From contig CAVXMG010000031.1 in the NCBI GenBank assembly GCA_963762735.1, positions 1-64,000 on the forward strand: DNA of 64,000 nt. Direction: 5' to 3'. Made by a program: the position numbers and the translations under genes. Positions 41,808 through 50,216 of this stretch are shown here, piece by piece; the first letter of the stretch is position 1; each line of letters starts with the position of its first letter. The notes below the pieces were generated by a model. That model saw only the letters and a program-made list of their open reading frames with translations, did not search any database and was not told the DNA's origin. This DNA comes from DASXKD01 sp963762735 (GTDB lineage Bacteria > Actinomycetota > Actinomycetes > Streptosporangiales > Streptosporangiaceae).

Positions 41808-43220
41808 GTGACGGCCACATCCACTTCCACACCTGTGTCCGAGGCGTTCGTCACCGTCCCCGGAGACCGGCACTCCGAGGTGGCGCGCACTCTCGCCGAA
41901 CCGGTCCCGCAGGCGCTCAGCGCCCTCGACCAGCTCGGGCTGTGGGGCAACCTCGGAGTGAGCCTGCTCGGCTTCACCGGGGCGATCTTCGTGCTCCAGC
42001 CGGGCGGCACCGGCACCCCGGAGTTGTCGCTCGCCGCAGCGCTGACCGCCATCGTGCTCGGCACCGTGCTCGGGACCCTGCCGGTCGCGCTGGCCGGGCT
42101 GCCCGGCACCCGCACCGGGGCGCCGGCCATGGTGCTGCTCCGTGGCCTGTTCGGGGCCAGGCTCTCCTACCTGCCCACCGCGCTCAACATCCTCCAGTGC
42201 CTCGGCTGGGGGGTCTTCGAGCTGGTCACGATCGCAACCGCGGCGCATATCGTGGCCCCGTCGCTGCCCAGATGGGCGTACATCCTGTTCGCCGGGGTAG
42301 CGACCGCGCTGCTGACGATCCGGCCGCTCGGCGCGATCCGGATCCTGCGCCGGTACGTGACCGTCGCGGTCGTGATCGTCCTGGCCTACCTGTTTATCCA
42401 GCTACTCCGGCATCCGCTGCCCGCGTTCACCCACGGGACCTGGGGCGCTGGGTTCTGGGTGGCCACCGACACCGTGGTCGCGGCCGCCATCTCCTTTGCG
42501 CCGCTGGCCGCGGACTACACCCGGCACTCGCGCAGCCAGGCTGCGGCCTTCAACGGCACGTTCTTCGGCTACAGCGCGACCCAGGTGCTCTGCTACGTCA
42601 TCGGCCTGCTCGCGCTGGTCACCGTGGCTCACGGTAACTCCAATGACATCTACGGCGCGTTCATCGCGCTGCCCCTCGGCGCGATCGCGTTCGGCATCCT
42701 CGCCCTGCGCGAACTGGACCAGTCCTTTGCCAACGTGTACTCGACCGCCGCGTCGACCCAGAATCTGCGCCCGCTCTGGGACCGCCGGGTGCTGGCCATC
42801 GCCATCTCCGCGGCGACCACGGCCGGGGCGCTGTTCCTCAACATCAACGACTACGAGAACTTCCTGATCCTGCTCGGCTCGGTGTTCGTGCCGATGTCCG
42901 CCGTGCTCATCGTGGACTTCTTCGTCCTGGCCAAGGGCCACTGGGACCTGTCGCCGCAGGCCCGCACCCGCTGGCTGATGCTGCTGCCATGGGCCGCCGG
43001 GTTCGTCGTCTACCAGCTCATCAACCCCGGTTACATCTCCTGGTGGGTGTCGATGTGGACGGACGTCGCCAGCGCGATCGGGTTCACGCCCCAGGTGTGG
43101 ATGTCCGCGTCGATCTGCTCGTTCGCGGTCGCCGCGGCGGCGACCCTGGTGATCGGCGGCCTCAGCTCCGCCGCACGCTCACGTGCCGACCGTGCCGAAC
43201 GGCGCGTGGCAGGGGCCTGA
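41808..43220 (+). CDS. cytX: NCS1-family permease, predicted thiamine-precursor (HMP) transporter
   Basis: A 470-residue purine/cytosine/allantoin-type permease with about twelve helices. Typical blocks are SALDQLGLWGNLGVSLLGFT, LAGLPGTRTGAPAMVLLRGL, SFAPLAADYTRHSRSQAAAF and NINDYENFLILLGSVFVPMS. Translation begins at a GTG whose ribosome site is part of the TPP riboswitch, so the cargo should be thiamine or its hydroxymethylpyrimidine precursor, as proposed for CytX. The symbol is assigned on regulation plus family, not on detailed similarity. A kinase gene follows after 6 bp. Confidence 0.8.
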   Translation: MTATSTSTPVSEAFVTVPGDRHSEVARTLAEPVPQALSALDQLGLWGNLGVSLLGFTGAIFVLQPGGTGTPELSLAAALTAIVLGTVLGTLPVALAGLPGTRTGAPAMVLLRGLFGARLSYLPTALNILQCLGWGVFELVTIATAAHIVAPSLPRWAYILFAGVATALLTIRPLGAIRILRRYVTVAVVIVLAYLFIQLLRHPLPAFTHGTWGAGFWVATDTVVAAAISFAPLAADYTRHSRSQAAAFNGTFFGYSATQVLCYVIGLLALVTVAHGNSNDIYGAFIALPLGAIAFGILALRELDQSFANVYSTAASTQNLRPLWDRRVLAIAISAATTAGALFLNINDYENFLILLGSVFVPMSAVLIVDFFVLAKGHWDLSPQARTRWLMLLPWAAGFVVYQLINPGYISWWVSMWTDVASAIGFTPQVWMSASICSFAVAAAATLVIGGLSSAARSRADRAERRVAGA

Positions 43221-43226
43221 CCGCAG

Positions 43227-44414
43227 ATGACCACACCGCCAGGGACGGCCGACGGCACGGGGGACGCGGCGTTCCTCGCGCACGGCATGGGCAAGGCCCT
43301 GGTCGAGCCCGACTGGCCGCCACTGTCGGGCGAGGAGGTGAGCGCGGTGCTTGCCCGGTACGCACTGCCGGGCACCGTGGAACTCCTGTGGCGCAGTCCG
43401 CGGCCGATGTCGGCCGCCGCCCTGGTCCGCTGCGGTGGCCGCGAGGTGTTCGTCAAGCGGCACCACGTGCTCGTCCGCTCGTCCGCGCAACTGGCCGCCG
43501 AGCACGCCTTCGCCGCGCACCTGCGCGCGCTCGGCGTGGCCGTGCCCGCGGTACTGCGGCTGGCCGACGGCACGACCACGGTGGCGTCCGGCGACTATCG
43601 CTACGAGGTGCACGCGCGGGCCGAGGGGATCGACCTGTACCGGGACGCACTGTCGTGGTCGCCGTTCACCTCCGCGGCGCACGCCCTGGCGGCCGGGGCG
43701 GCGCTGGCCCGGCTCCACCTGGCCAGCACAAGTTTCGGGCTGCCGGAACGCCCCCCGGGGGTGCTCACGAACTCCTGCGCGGTCATCGCCGCGGCAGATC
43801 CGCTCGCGGTGGTCGCCCGGCTGGCCGCGCGGCGGCCGGGGCTGGCCGGTTACCTGGAGTCGCGCCGCTGGCGGGACGACCTCGCCCGCTACCACCTGCC
43901 CGCGATCCGCGATCTGGCACCATTGCTCGCGGCCCTGGGGCGGCTGTGGGGGCACGGCGACTGGCATCCGTCCAACCTCACCTGGACCACGTCGGCCCCG
44001 GACGCCGGTGTCGCCGCCGTGATCGATCTCGGGCTGGCCAACCGCACGTTCGCCGTGCACGATCTCGCCGTCGCGATCGAGCGCAGCGCCGTCGCCTGGC
44101 TCGACCTGGCCGGCACCGGGCAGGCGGCGGTGGACATCCCCGCGGTGGACGCCCTGCTGGACGGCTACGCGTCGGTCCGGCAGCTCACCAGGGCCGAGCT
44201 TGCGGCCCTGGCCGCGCTGCTGCCGGTGGTCCACCTTGAGTACGCCCTGTCGGAGGTGGAGTACTTCGCCAGCGTGGTGCGCTCACACGAGAACGCCGAC
44301 CTCGCCTACGACGGCTACCTGATCGGGCACGCCCGCTGGTTCGGCGGGCCGGAAGGCTCCGCGCTGCTCAGCCACCTGCGGCAACGGGCGGACCGGCGGC
44401 CAGCCGCTCCCTGA
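43227..44414 (+). CDS. APH-fold kinase in a TPP-riboswitch operon, candidate thiamine/HMP salvage kinase
   Basis: A 395-residue aminoglycoside-phosphotransferase-fold protein. The catalytic loop LWGHGDWHPSNLTW and metal-binding AAVIDLGLANRTFAVHDLAV are intact, and the N lobe has CGGREVFVKRHHVLV as the likely ATP lysine. It starts 6 bp after the riboswitch-controlled permease, so it is in the same thiamine-responsive transcript. Phosphorylation of an imported thiamine or precursor is the simplest role, by analogy with the APH-fold thiamine kinase ThiK; this is inference. The end overlaps the convergent flavin oxidoreductase gene by 47 bp. Confidence 0.7.
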   Translation: MTTPPGTADGTGDAAFLAHGMGKALVEPDWPPLSGEEVSAVLARYALPGTVELLWRSPRPMSAAALVRCGGREVFVKRHHVLVRSSAQLAAEHAFAAHLRALGVAVPAVLRLADGTTTVASGDYRYEVHARAEGIDLYRDALSWSPFTSAAHALAAGAALARLHLASTSFGLPERPPGVLTNSCAVIAAADPLAVVARLAARRPGLAGYLESRRWRDDLARYHLPAIRDLAPLLAALGRLWGHGDWHPSNLTWTTSAPDAGVAAVIDLGLANRTFAVHDLAVAIERSAVAWLDLAGTGQAAVDIPAVDALLDGYASVRQLTRAELAALAALLPVVHLEYALSEVEYFASVVRSHENADLAYDGYLIGHARWFGGPEGSALLSHLRQRADRRPAAP

Positions 44415-45198
44415 CCACCGCCATGGGATCCGTGGTGCCGTCGGGCATCTGCCAGCGGTTCTCGATCCACCAGGTGCACCCCGCCTGGGCCCACGGGGTG
44501 ACGTGCGCCGAGGCCGCCGCCGGATCGTCCGCCGGGGTCTCGCCCTCCGCCACCACGTCCAGGTCCGGCCGGGCGCCGTGCCCGGTCAGCCAGTCCCGCA
44601 CGGCCCGGGCGTCGTCCGGTTCCGCGGCGCGGCCGCCGAGGTCGTATTGCGGGATCATCCCGTCGCAGCGCAGCACCCGGCGCATCGACTTCGGCCGCGG
44701 CCACACGCCGACCACCCAGATCGGGATCCGCCCGGAGGGCGGCCGTACCGCCTTGATGAGATCGTCGCGGTCGCACTCGAAGTCGTAGAACTGCCCGTGG
44801 TAGCTCAGCCCGCCATCCCACAGTGTCCTGATGAGATCGATTCCCTCGTCCATGCGTATGGCACGCAGGCGCTTGTCCGTCTCCTCGCCGGTGTCGGGCA
44901 GACCTGTATCGACGGCGCCGACGCCAACCGCCAGAATCGCACGGCCGCCGGAAAGCTGGTCCACCGTGGCGACCTGGCTGGCCACCTTCCACGGCCGGCG
45001 CCACGGCAACGGGGTGAGCAGGGTGCCCAGGCGGATCCGCTCGGTGCGGGCGGCCATCGCGGCCAGCAGGCTCCACGCGTCCACGCCGTAGGCCGCCTCC
45101 CAGACGAACACCCCGTCCCATCCGGACTGTTCGGCGAGTACCGCCTGCTGGACTTGCTCGGTGGCCGATCCGCCTGGCAATACGAAACCAGTCAGCAT
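44368..45198 (-). CDS. Luciferase-like (LLM-class) flavin-dependent oxidoreductase
   Basis: A 276-residue TIM-barrel flavoprotein of the bacterial luciferase family. Motifs: EQSGWDGVFVWEAAYGVDAW, ARTERIRLGTLLTPLPWRRP, VATVDQLSGGRAILAVGVGA, then FECDRDDLIKAVRPPSGRIP and IWVVGVWPRPKSMRRVLRCD. Such enzymes use FMNH2 or F420H2; the actinomycete host makes F420 possible. The substrate is unknown. Transcribed toward the riboswitch operon, with no cotranscribed partner. Confidence 0.8.
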   Translation of the reverse strand: MLTGFVLPGGSATEQVQQAVLAEQSGWDGVFVWEAAYGVDAWSLLAAMAARTERIRLGTLLTPLPWRRPWKVASQVATVDQLSGGRAILAVGVGAVDTGLPDTGEETDKRLRAIRMDEGIDLIRTLWDGGLSYHGQFYDFECDRDDLIKAVRPPSGRIPIWVVGVWPRPKSMRRVLRCDGMIPQYDLGGRAAEPDDARAVRDWLTGHGARPDLDVVAEGETPADDPAAASAHVTPWAQAGCTWWIENRWQMPDGTTDPMAVVRERLAAGPPVAAGG

Positions 45199-45302
45199 GG
45201 TTTCGTCCTACCAGCCGGGTACGACAGCTTGCTCTCACCCCGCCACCCCGCCCAAGGCGGCCTCCTCCACGCCGATCGCCTGCCAGGAGGTTAGGGTCAG
45301 CC

Positions 45303-46001
45303 ATGGTCCGCTCGCATGTCTCCATCAGGGACTCCCTGGTGGTGCTGCTCACGCTCACCACCGGCGCGGTGGACGTCACCTCTTTCCTCGCCCTTGGCAA
45401 CGTGTTCAGCAGCGTGGTCACCGGTGACATGGTGTTGCTCGGCGCGGCGGCAGGCACCGGCAGGCCGGAACTGGCGGTGCACAGCGGCGTGGCGCTGGCC
45501 GGTTACCTGGCCGGGGTGGTGGCGGGGGCCCCGCTGGCCGCCCGGCGGCCTCAAGCCACCGGAACCTGGCCGCCGAGCGTGACCGTCATCCTGGCGGTGG
45601 AACTGGTGATCCTCGTGGCGTTCAGCGTCGGCTGGGAACTGGCCGGCACCCACCCGACCGGTGGCGGTCAGCTCGCGCTCGTAGCGGTGCTCGCGGCTGC
45701 GATGGGCCTGCAGGCGGCCGCGGTCCGCCGCCTGGGCCAGATGTCAACCACCTACCTGACCAGCACCCTCACGGCCCTCGTCGCCGGGCTGGTGACCGGC
45801 AGCAAGCCGGACGGCATGGCCCGCAGCCTGGGCGTCCTGGCCACCCTCATCATCGGCGCCATCGCCGCGAGCATTCTCCTGGAGGAGGCCCGCGCCTGGG
45901 TGCCGCTGGTGATCCTGGTGCCGCTCGGCCTGGTCATCGTGGCGTCGGTGGCCGGATTCGAGTGGGTCAGGCACCACCTCACCCCCGGCCGCGGCCGGTG
46001 A
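45303..46001 (+). CDS. DUF1275 (YoaK-like) membrane protein
   Basis: A 232-residue protein with six or seven transmembrane segments. The DUF1275 signature is clear at the N terminus: DSLVVLLTLTTGAVDVTSFL, ALGNVFSSVVTGDMVLLGAA, and later GLQAAAVRRLGQMSTTYLTS with TLTALVAGLV. The family is widespread and functionally unassigned. The ATG at 45303 lacks a strong ribosome site. It is convergent with the glycosyltransferase gene, whose frame as read overlaps its last 258 bp on the opposite strand. Confidence 0.8.
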   Translation: MVRSHVSIRDSLVVLLTLTTGAVDVTSFLALGNVFSSVVTGDMVLLGAAAGTGRPELAVHSGVALAGYLAGVVAGAPLAARRPQATGTWPPSVTVILAVELVILVAFSVGWELAGTHPTGGGQLALVAVLAAAMGLQAAAVRRLGQMSTTYLTSTLTALVAGLVTGSKPDGMARSLGVLATLIIGAIAASILLEEARAWVPLVILVPLGLVIVASVAGFEWVRHHLTPGRGR

Positions 46002-47618
46002 GCCGCGGCGCAGCAGCAGCGTGACCGCCAGCGCCGCCGCGGGCGGCAGCATGACGAGGGCGGGAAGCTGGTAGCGCCAGTTGAACTCGAACAGGTCGGA
46101 CGACAGCAGCGCCAGCACGCCGGTGACGAAGAACAACAGGCAGGCGAGGGCGGTGGCACGCTGCGCAGGGCTGGCCCGGCGGCGCAGCGAGGCGAGACTC
46201 CCGGCCAGCCCGGCGAGCACGGTGAACGCGAACAGCGGGCCCGGGGTGTAACCGCCGTCGAGCTGGTAGCCGCGCAGGAAGCTCGCCAGCGGCCCGGTCA
46301 CGGCGGGGTTCCCGCCGCGGAAGTCGGACCCGGTGCCGATCTGCTCCTCGATCCCGTTGCGATTGAACGTGCCGAAGACGAACGCCCCGTGGCTGATGAC
46401 GATGTACGGCGGGTACTGGGGGTAGTGCGCCTGGAACTGCCAGCGCGTGATCGACGGATCCCCGGTGCTGGTGGCGCGGCCCAGCGCGAACAGCTTGAGC
46501 GTGTCCTTGCCGATCGAGGTCAGCACGCGGAGGGGCTGCTGCTTCAGCACCCGGTGGTCGAAGTCGCTGGTAACCCGGCCGCACATGCTGGCGACGACGC
46601 GGTACTGCACCTGAGTGCCCACCGTGACCTGCTCCGACTTGGGGCACAGCTGCTTCAGTGCCTGGTAGTCGGCGGTGCTCAGGCTCGGGATCCAGGTGCC
46701 CCGGATAGGTGACCTTGGATTGTGGTCCAGGCCATCAGGGCCGAGCAGCAGCTTCTGCGTGGCGTCCGGGCAGAGCGGCTTCTCGTAGCCAGGCAGCCGC
46801 AGGGTGGCGCAGTTCGCGGCCTCCGCCATCCGGCCGTAGATCGAGCCGGTGGCGTAGGGGGCGAGCGAGAAGCTGTGCAGTTGCGGGTCGGCGTAGTTCC
46901 GGTAGCTGGCCGCCAGGATCGGCAGCACGAATGCCAGGCACAGCAGCCCGGCGTGCTTGGCCCGCAGCCGCCAGCCGGGCGTCACGATCAGCAGGTAGCC
47001 CACGGCGGGCAGGATGAAGATCTCGCCGATCTGGCGGGCGGTGGCCGAGGTGCCCAGGGCCAGGCCCGCCACCACGACCAGCCAGGGCGACGGGGTGGCC
47101 CGCCAGAGCAGCGCGACCACGCCGGCCACGATCAGCGCCTCGAACATGACGTCGGGCATGACGTTCTGCTCGATCTGCAGCTGGTAGGCGTCCAGCAGGA
47201 CCGGGGCGGTCGCCAGGGCCGCCAGCCAGCGCGGCACGCCGCGGCGCAGCAACAGCATGTAGATGGCGACGGCCATGCCCAGGCCCAGCAGGTGCTGTAG
47301 CACCGCGATCAGGTCCAGGTTGCCGAGCGCCAGCACCGGCTTGAGCGCCAGTTGGTAGCCGGGCGGGTCGTCGCCGGGGTAGGCGTTGAGCAGGTACTTG
47401 GTCGAGTCGATGTACAGCAGCGCCGGGCGGTAGGCGATCTGGGTGAGGATGCGCAGCACCAGGCCGGCCGTGAGCAGCACGGCGAACAGCCAGTGCTGGC
47501 GGGCCAGCGCCGGGACCTGCCGCGCCTGCTGCCGCAGCCGCGCGAGCCGGCCGGCCTGCGGGTCTGGCTGCCCGGATGCGGGCGCGGCGTCACCCGCGGC
47601 GGTCATCGGCATTCGCAT
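45744..47618 (-). CDS. GT-C fold membrane glycosyltransferase; reads past the expected end
   Basis: A polytopic glycosyltransferase-like protein. About eleven hydrophobic helices span residues ~30-530. The first luminal loop carries ALLYIDSTKYLLNAYPGDDP, the place where GT-C enzymes keep acidic catalytic residues. Later segments include LDAYQLQIEQNVMPDVMFEA and HGAFVFGTFNRNGIEEQIGT. Substrate and donor (a polyprenyl-phosphate sugar is usual) are unknown. After the last helix (AVTLLLRRGSPAAAGG, near position 46010) the frame continues ~85 residues in His/Gln/Asp-rich sequence antisense to the DUF1275 gene, so the true stop was probably lost. ATGs at 47618, 47612 and 47606 are all possible starts. 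Confidence 0.7.
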   Translation of the reverse strand: MRMPMTAAGDAAPASGQPDPQAGRLARLRQQARQVPALARQHWLFAVLLTAGLVLRILTQIAYRPALLYIDSTKYLLNAYPGDDPPGYQLALKPVLALGNLDLIAVLQHLLGLGMAVAIYMLLLRRGVPRWLAALATAPVLLDAYQLQIEQNVMPDVMFEALIVAGVVALLWRATPSPWLVVVAGLALGTSATARQIGEIFILPAVGYLLIVTPGWRLRAKHAGLLCLAFVLPILAASYRNYADPQLHSFSLAPYATGSIYGRMAEAANCATLRLPGYEKPLCPDATQKLLLGPDGLDHNPRSPIRGTWIPSLSTADYQALKQLCPKSEQVTVGTQVQYRVVASMCGRVTSDFDHRVLKQQPLRVLTSIGKDTLKLFALGRATSTGDPSITRWQFQAHYPQYPPYIVISHGAFVFGTFNRNGIEEQIGTGSDFRGGNPAVTGPLASFLRGYQLDGGYTPGPLFAFTVLAGLAGSLASLRRRASPAQRATALACLLFFVTGVLALLSSDLFEFNWRYQLPALVMLPPAAALAVTLLLRRGSPAAAGGEVVPDPLESGHRRHDDQAERHQDHQRHPGAGLLQENARGDGADDEGGQDAQAAGHAVRLAAGHQPGDEGREGAGQVGG

Positions 47619-47939
47619 GAGCGTTAATCCCGGCACGATGGAGGCTTTCGTCCGGGCGGCCCCTTCTTCCCGCCGCGAACGCTGACATTTGCGTCACGCT
47701 AGCCTGCTCAGGCTGACCTGAGAGAAAAACCACCCCCCGAACAGCTCCGAGTAAGCATAGCGAAACTCAAGGTAGCCATACTTCCCGGGCGGGGCGTTGC
47801 GCCCGCCCCTAAGGCTGGCCGTGGCCTCGCCGCGGCCGGTGCTCCGGCCAGCCGTGCTGCCACGGGCCGCCCCCGGCCACCCTCGCCTAAGGATATTCAG
47901 GCCGCCGCGCGGAGCGGCCTGTCGGCGCCGCTTCCTACC

Positions 47940-48680
47940 ATGGCCGGCATGATGCCGACGGCGGCGAACGGCCGGGAGACCGGAGCCTGGGAGGTCCTCC
48001 GGGCCCGGGCGCGGGCGGCCACCGCGGGATTGCCCGCCGTTCCCGAGCCAGGCCCGGGGGTGTGCGCGTCCTGCCGGGGGCCGGCCAGGCACGGTTTCGC
48101 CCGCTGCTTCCACTGCGGCCTGCATACGGAGAGCGCGCCCGGGCTGCTCGCCGACGTCGTGGCACCGGTGGCCTGCGCGCCGAAGGGGAGCAGCCTGGCC
48201 ACGGACCTGTGGCTGTACAAGTCGGAGCGGACCGGCTCGCGAGAGGCAGGGGCGGCCCTGCTCGCGATGCTTCTTGTGTTCCTGCACGACCAGGCACCGG
48301 GGGTGTGGCGATCCGCGGCGATCGCGCCGACCTGCGTCTGCGTGGTGCCCAGCGGCCGTGGACGGCCCGGGCCACATCCGCTCCAGGAGCTTGCGCAAGG
48401 CTGCTTAGGCCTGCCCTGGGTGGCGCTGATGGCGCGGCCAGGCGGCGACCCGTGGGCGCGTGCCCTGGACCCGGGCCGGTTCCGCGCACCGCGGCCGCTC
48501 ACCGGGGCCGCGGTCCTGCTCCTGGACGACACCTGGACCTCCGGCGGCACGGCCCAGTCGGCTGCCGTGGCACTCAAGCGCGCCGGCGCCCGGTGGGTGG
48601 CGGTGGTCGTGCTCGGCCGCCACCTGCCCGCGCTCCCTGACTCAGCCGCCCGCCAGGCGGACGGTCCGGCGCCTCAATAG
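47940..48680 (+). CDS. ComF-like phosphoribosyltransferase-domain protein
   Basis: A 246-residue protein. Two CxxC pairs (VCASCRGPARHGFARCFHCG, residues ~40-60) form a ComF-type zinc ribbon. A C-terminal PRTase domain has the PRPP loop VLLLDDTWTSGGTAQSAAVA. ComF relatives are linked to competence and DNA repair or uptake. Here the gene is 9 bp upstream of nth, which supports a DNA-metabolism role, though actinomycete homologues are uncharacterised. Starts at ATG 47940 or 47949; neither has a strong site. Confidence 0.7.
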   Translation: MAGMMPTAANGRETGAWEVLRARARAATAGLPAVPEPGPGVCASCRGPARHGFARCFHCGLHTESAPGLLADVVAPVACAPKGSSLATDLWLYKSERTGSREAGAALLAMLLVFLHDQAPGVWRSAAIAPTCVCVVPSGRGRPGPHPLQELAQGCLGLPWVALMARPGGDPWARALDPGRFRAPRPLTGAAVLLLDDTWTSGGTAQSAAVALKRAGARWVAVVVLGRHLPALPDSAARQADGPAPQ

Positions 48681-48689
48681 GCTGGGCTG

Positions 48690-49400
48690 GTGAACCCGCA
48701 CGAACCCCCTTCGCGGACCGCGCTGGTCCGCCGCGCCCGGCGCGTCAACAGGGAGCTTGCCGCCCTGTACCCGGACGCTCATAGCGAGCTGAACTTCTCC
48801 TCGCCGCTGGAACTCCTCGTCGCGACCATCTTGTCCGCGCAGACCACCGACAAGCGGGTCAACATGGTGACGCCGGTGCTTTTCGCGCGGTACAAGTCCG
48901 CCGCCGACTACGCCGCGGCCGACCGGGAAGACATGGAAAAGATCATCCAGTCGACCGGGTTCTACCGGGCCAAGACGGCGAACCTCATCGCGCTCGGCCA
49001 GGCGCTGTGCGACCGGTACGGCGGTGAGGTTCCCCGCCGCCTGAAGGACCTCGTCACGCTGCCCGGCGTCGGCAGGAAGACGGCGAACGTGGTGCTGGGC
49101 AACGCGTTCGGCGTGCCCGGCATCACCGTGGACACCCACTTCGCCCGGCTGGCGACCCGGCTCGGCTGGACCACGCAGACGGACCCCGTCAAGATCGAAT
49201 TCGAGGTGGGGGCCCTGTTCCCGCGCTCGGAGTGGACCATGCTGTCGCACCGGCTGATCTGGCATGGCCGGCGGATCTGCCATGCCCGGCGGCCCGCCTG
49301 TGGCGCGTGCGCCATCGCGCGGTGGTGCCCCTCGTTCGGCATCGGCCCGGTCGATGAGAAAGAGGCCAGGAAACTGGTCAGGGAGGGGCCCTTCTCGTGA
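48690..49400 (+). CDS. nth: Endonuclease III
   Basis: A 236-residue DNA glycosylase/AP lyase that removes oxidised pyrimidines. Helix-hairpin-helix LVTLPGVGRKTANVVLGNAF, with catalytic Lys in ILSAQTTDKRVN and catalytic Asp in GITVDTHFARLATRLG. The 4Fe-4S ligands are spaced C-X6-C-X2-C-X5-C in CHARRPACGACAIARWC. GTG start at 48690. The stop overlaps the NUDIX gene start by 4 bp. The nth-NUDIX-protease order is conserved in many actinomycetes. Confidence 0.95.
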   Translation: MNPHEPPSRTALVRRARRVNRELAALYPDAHSELNFSSPLELLVATILSAQTTDKRVNMVTPVLFARYKSAADYAAADREDMEKIIQSTGFYRAKTANLIALGQALCDRYGGEVPRRLKDLVTLPGVGRKTANVVLGNAFGVPGITVDTHFARLATRLGWTTQTDPVKIEFEVGALFPRSEWTMLSHRLIWHGRRICHARRPACGACAIARWCPSFGIGPVDEKEARKLVREGPFS

Positions 49401-50104
49401 CCCCGGCCCCGCCCGGCTCAGGCCCGCCCGATCCCGTCCCGCCGGGTGCGGCATCGTCCGGCGCGCCGCCGGCCTGGCTCACCGGGCTGGCGGCCAGGGC
49501 AGGGGAGATGCGGGTGCCGCCACCGTTGCGGGCCCCGGCGCATGGCGGCCGGTCCTCGGCGGTCCTGCTCCTGTTCGGGGAGACGGCGGGCGACCCGGAC
49601 CTGCTGATCGTGCAGCGCGGGCCGCACCTGCGCCGCCATGCGGGGCAGCCGGCCTTCCCCGGCGGCGCGATCGAGCCGTCCGATCAGGGGCCGGTGGGCG
49701 CCGCGCTGCGTGAGGCCGCCGAGGAGGTGGGCGTGGACCCGGCCGGGGTGGAGGTCCTTGCGGTGCTGCCCGAGCTGTACATCCCCCGGAGCGGCTTCCG
49801 GGTCACGCCCGTGCTTGCCTGGTGGCGTGAGCCGAGCCCGCTCGTTGCCGCCGCCGACGGCGAGATCGTCTCGGCGGCCCGGGCCCGGCTGGCCGACCTC
49901 GCCGACCCGGCGAACCGGCTGAGCGTGCGGCATCCCTCCGGCGCCGCGGGCCCCGCCTTCCGCGTGCACGGCATGCTGGTCTGGGGCTTCACCGCGCTGC
50001 TTGTGGACCGGTTGCTCGCGCTCGGCGGGTGGGAGCAGCCCTGGGACACCGGGCGGCAGGAGGACCTGCCGCCGGACGTGCTCGACGCCGCCGCGCGGAG
50101 CTAG
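49397..50104 (+). CDS. NUDIX hydrolase, CoA pyrophosphatase type
   Basis: A 235-residue NUDIX enzyme. The Nudix box is complete: GGAIEPSDQGPVGAALREAA with EEVGV following (GX5EX7REUXEEXGU pattern). The preceding QRGPHLRRHAGQPAFPGG matches the UPF0035/CoA pyrophosphatase signature seen in NudL-like proteins, which hydrolyse CoA to 4'-phosphopantetheine and 3',5'-ADP. A disordered Pro-rich N terminus of ~25 residues precedes the fold. It is translationally coupled to nth. Confidence 0.88.
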   Translation: MTPAPPGSGPPDPVPPGAASSGAPPAWLTGLAARAGEMRVPPPLRAPAHGGRSSAVLLLFGETAGDPDLLIVQRGPHLRRHAGQPAFPGGAIEPSDQGPVGAALREAAEEVGVDPAGVEVLAVLPELYIPRSGFRVTPVLAWWREPSPLVAAADGEIVSAARARLADLADPANRLSVRHPSGAAGPAFRVHGMLVWGFTALLVDRLLALGGWEQPWDTGRQEDLPPDVLDAAARS

Positions 50105-50216
50105 CCGCCACTGCTTGGCCGTCGCCCGCCAGGCCGCGCCCGGGCCTGGCGGTGGCCAGGATGCAGTGCGGTCACGACCAGTGCACTGTGCTGCATCGGC
50201 CCTATACCGTGGATGG

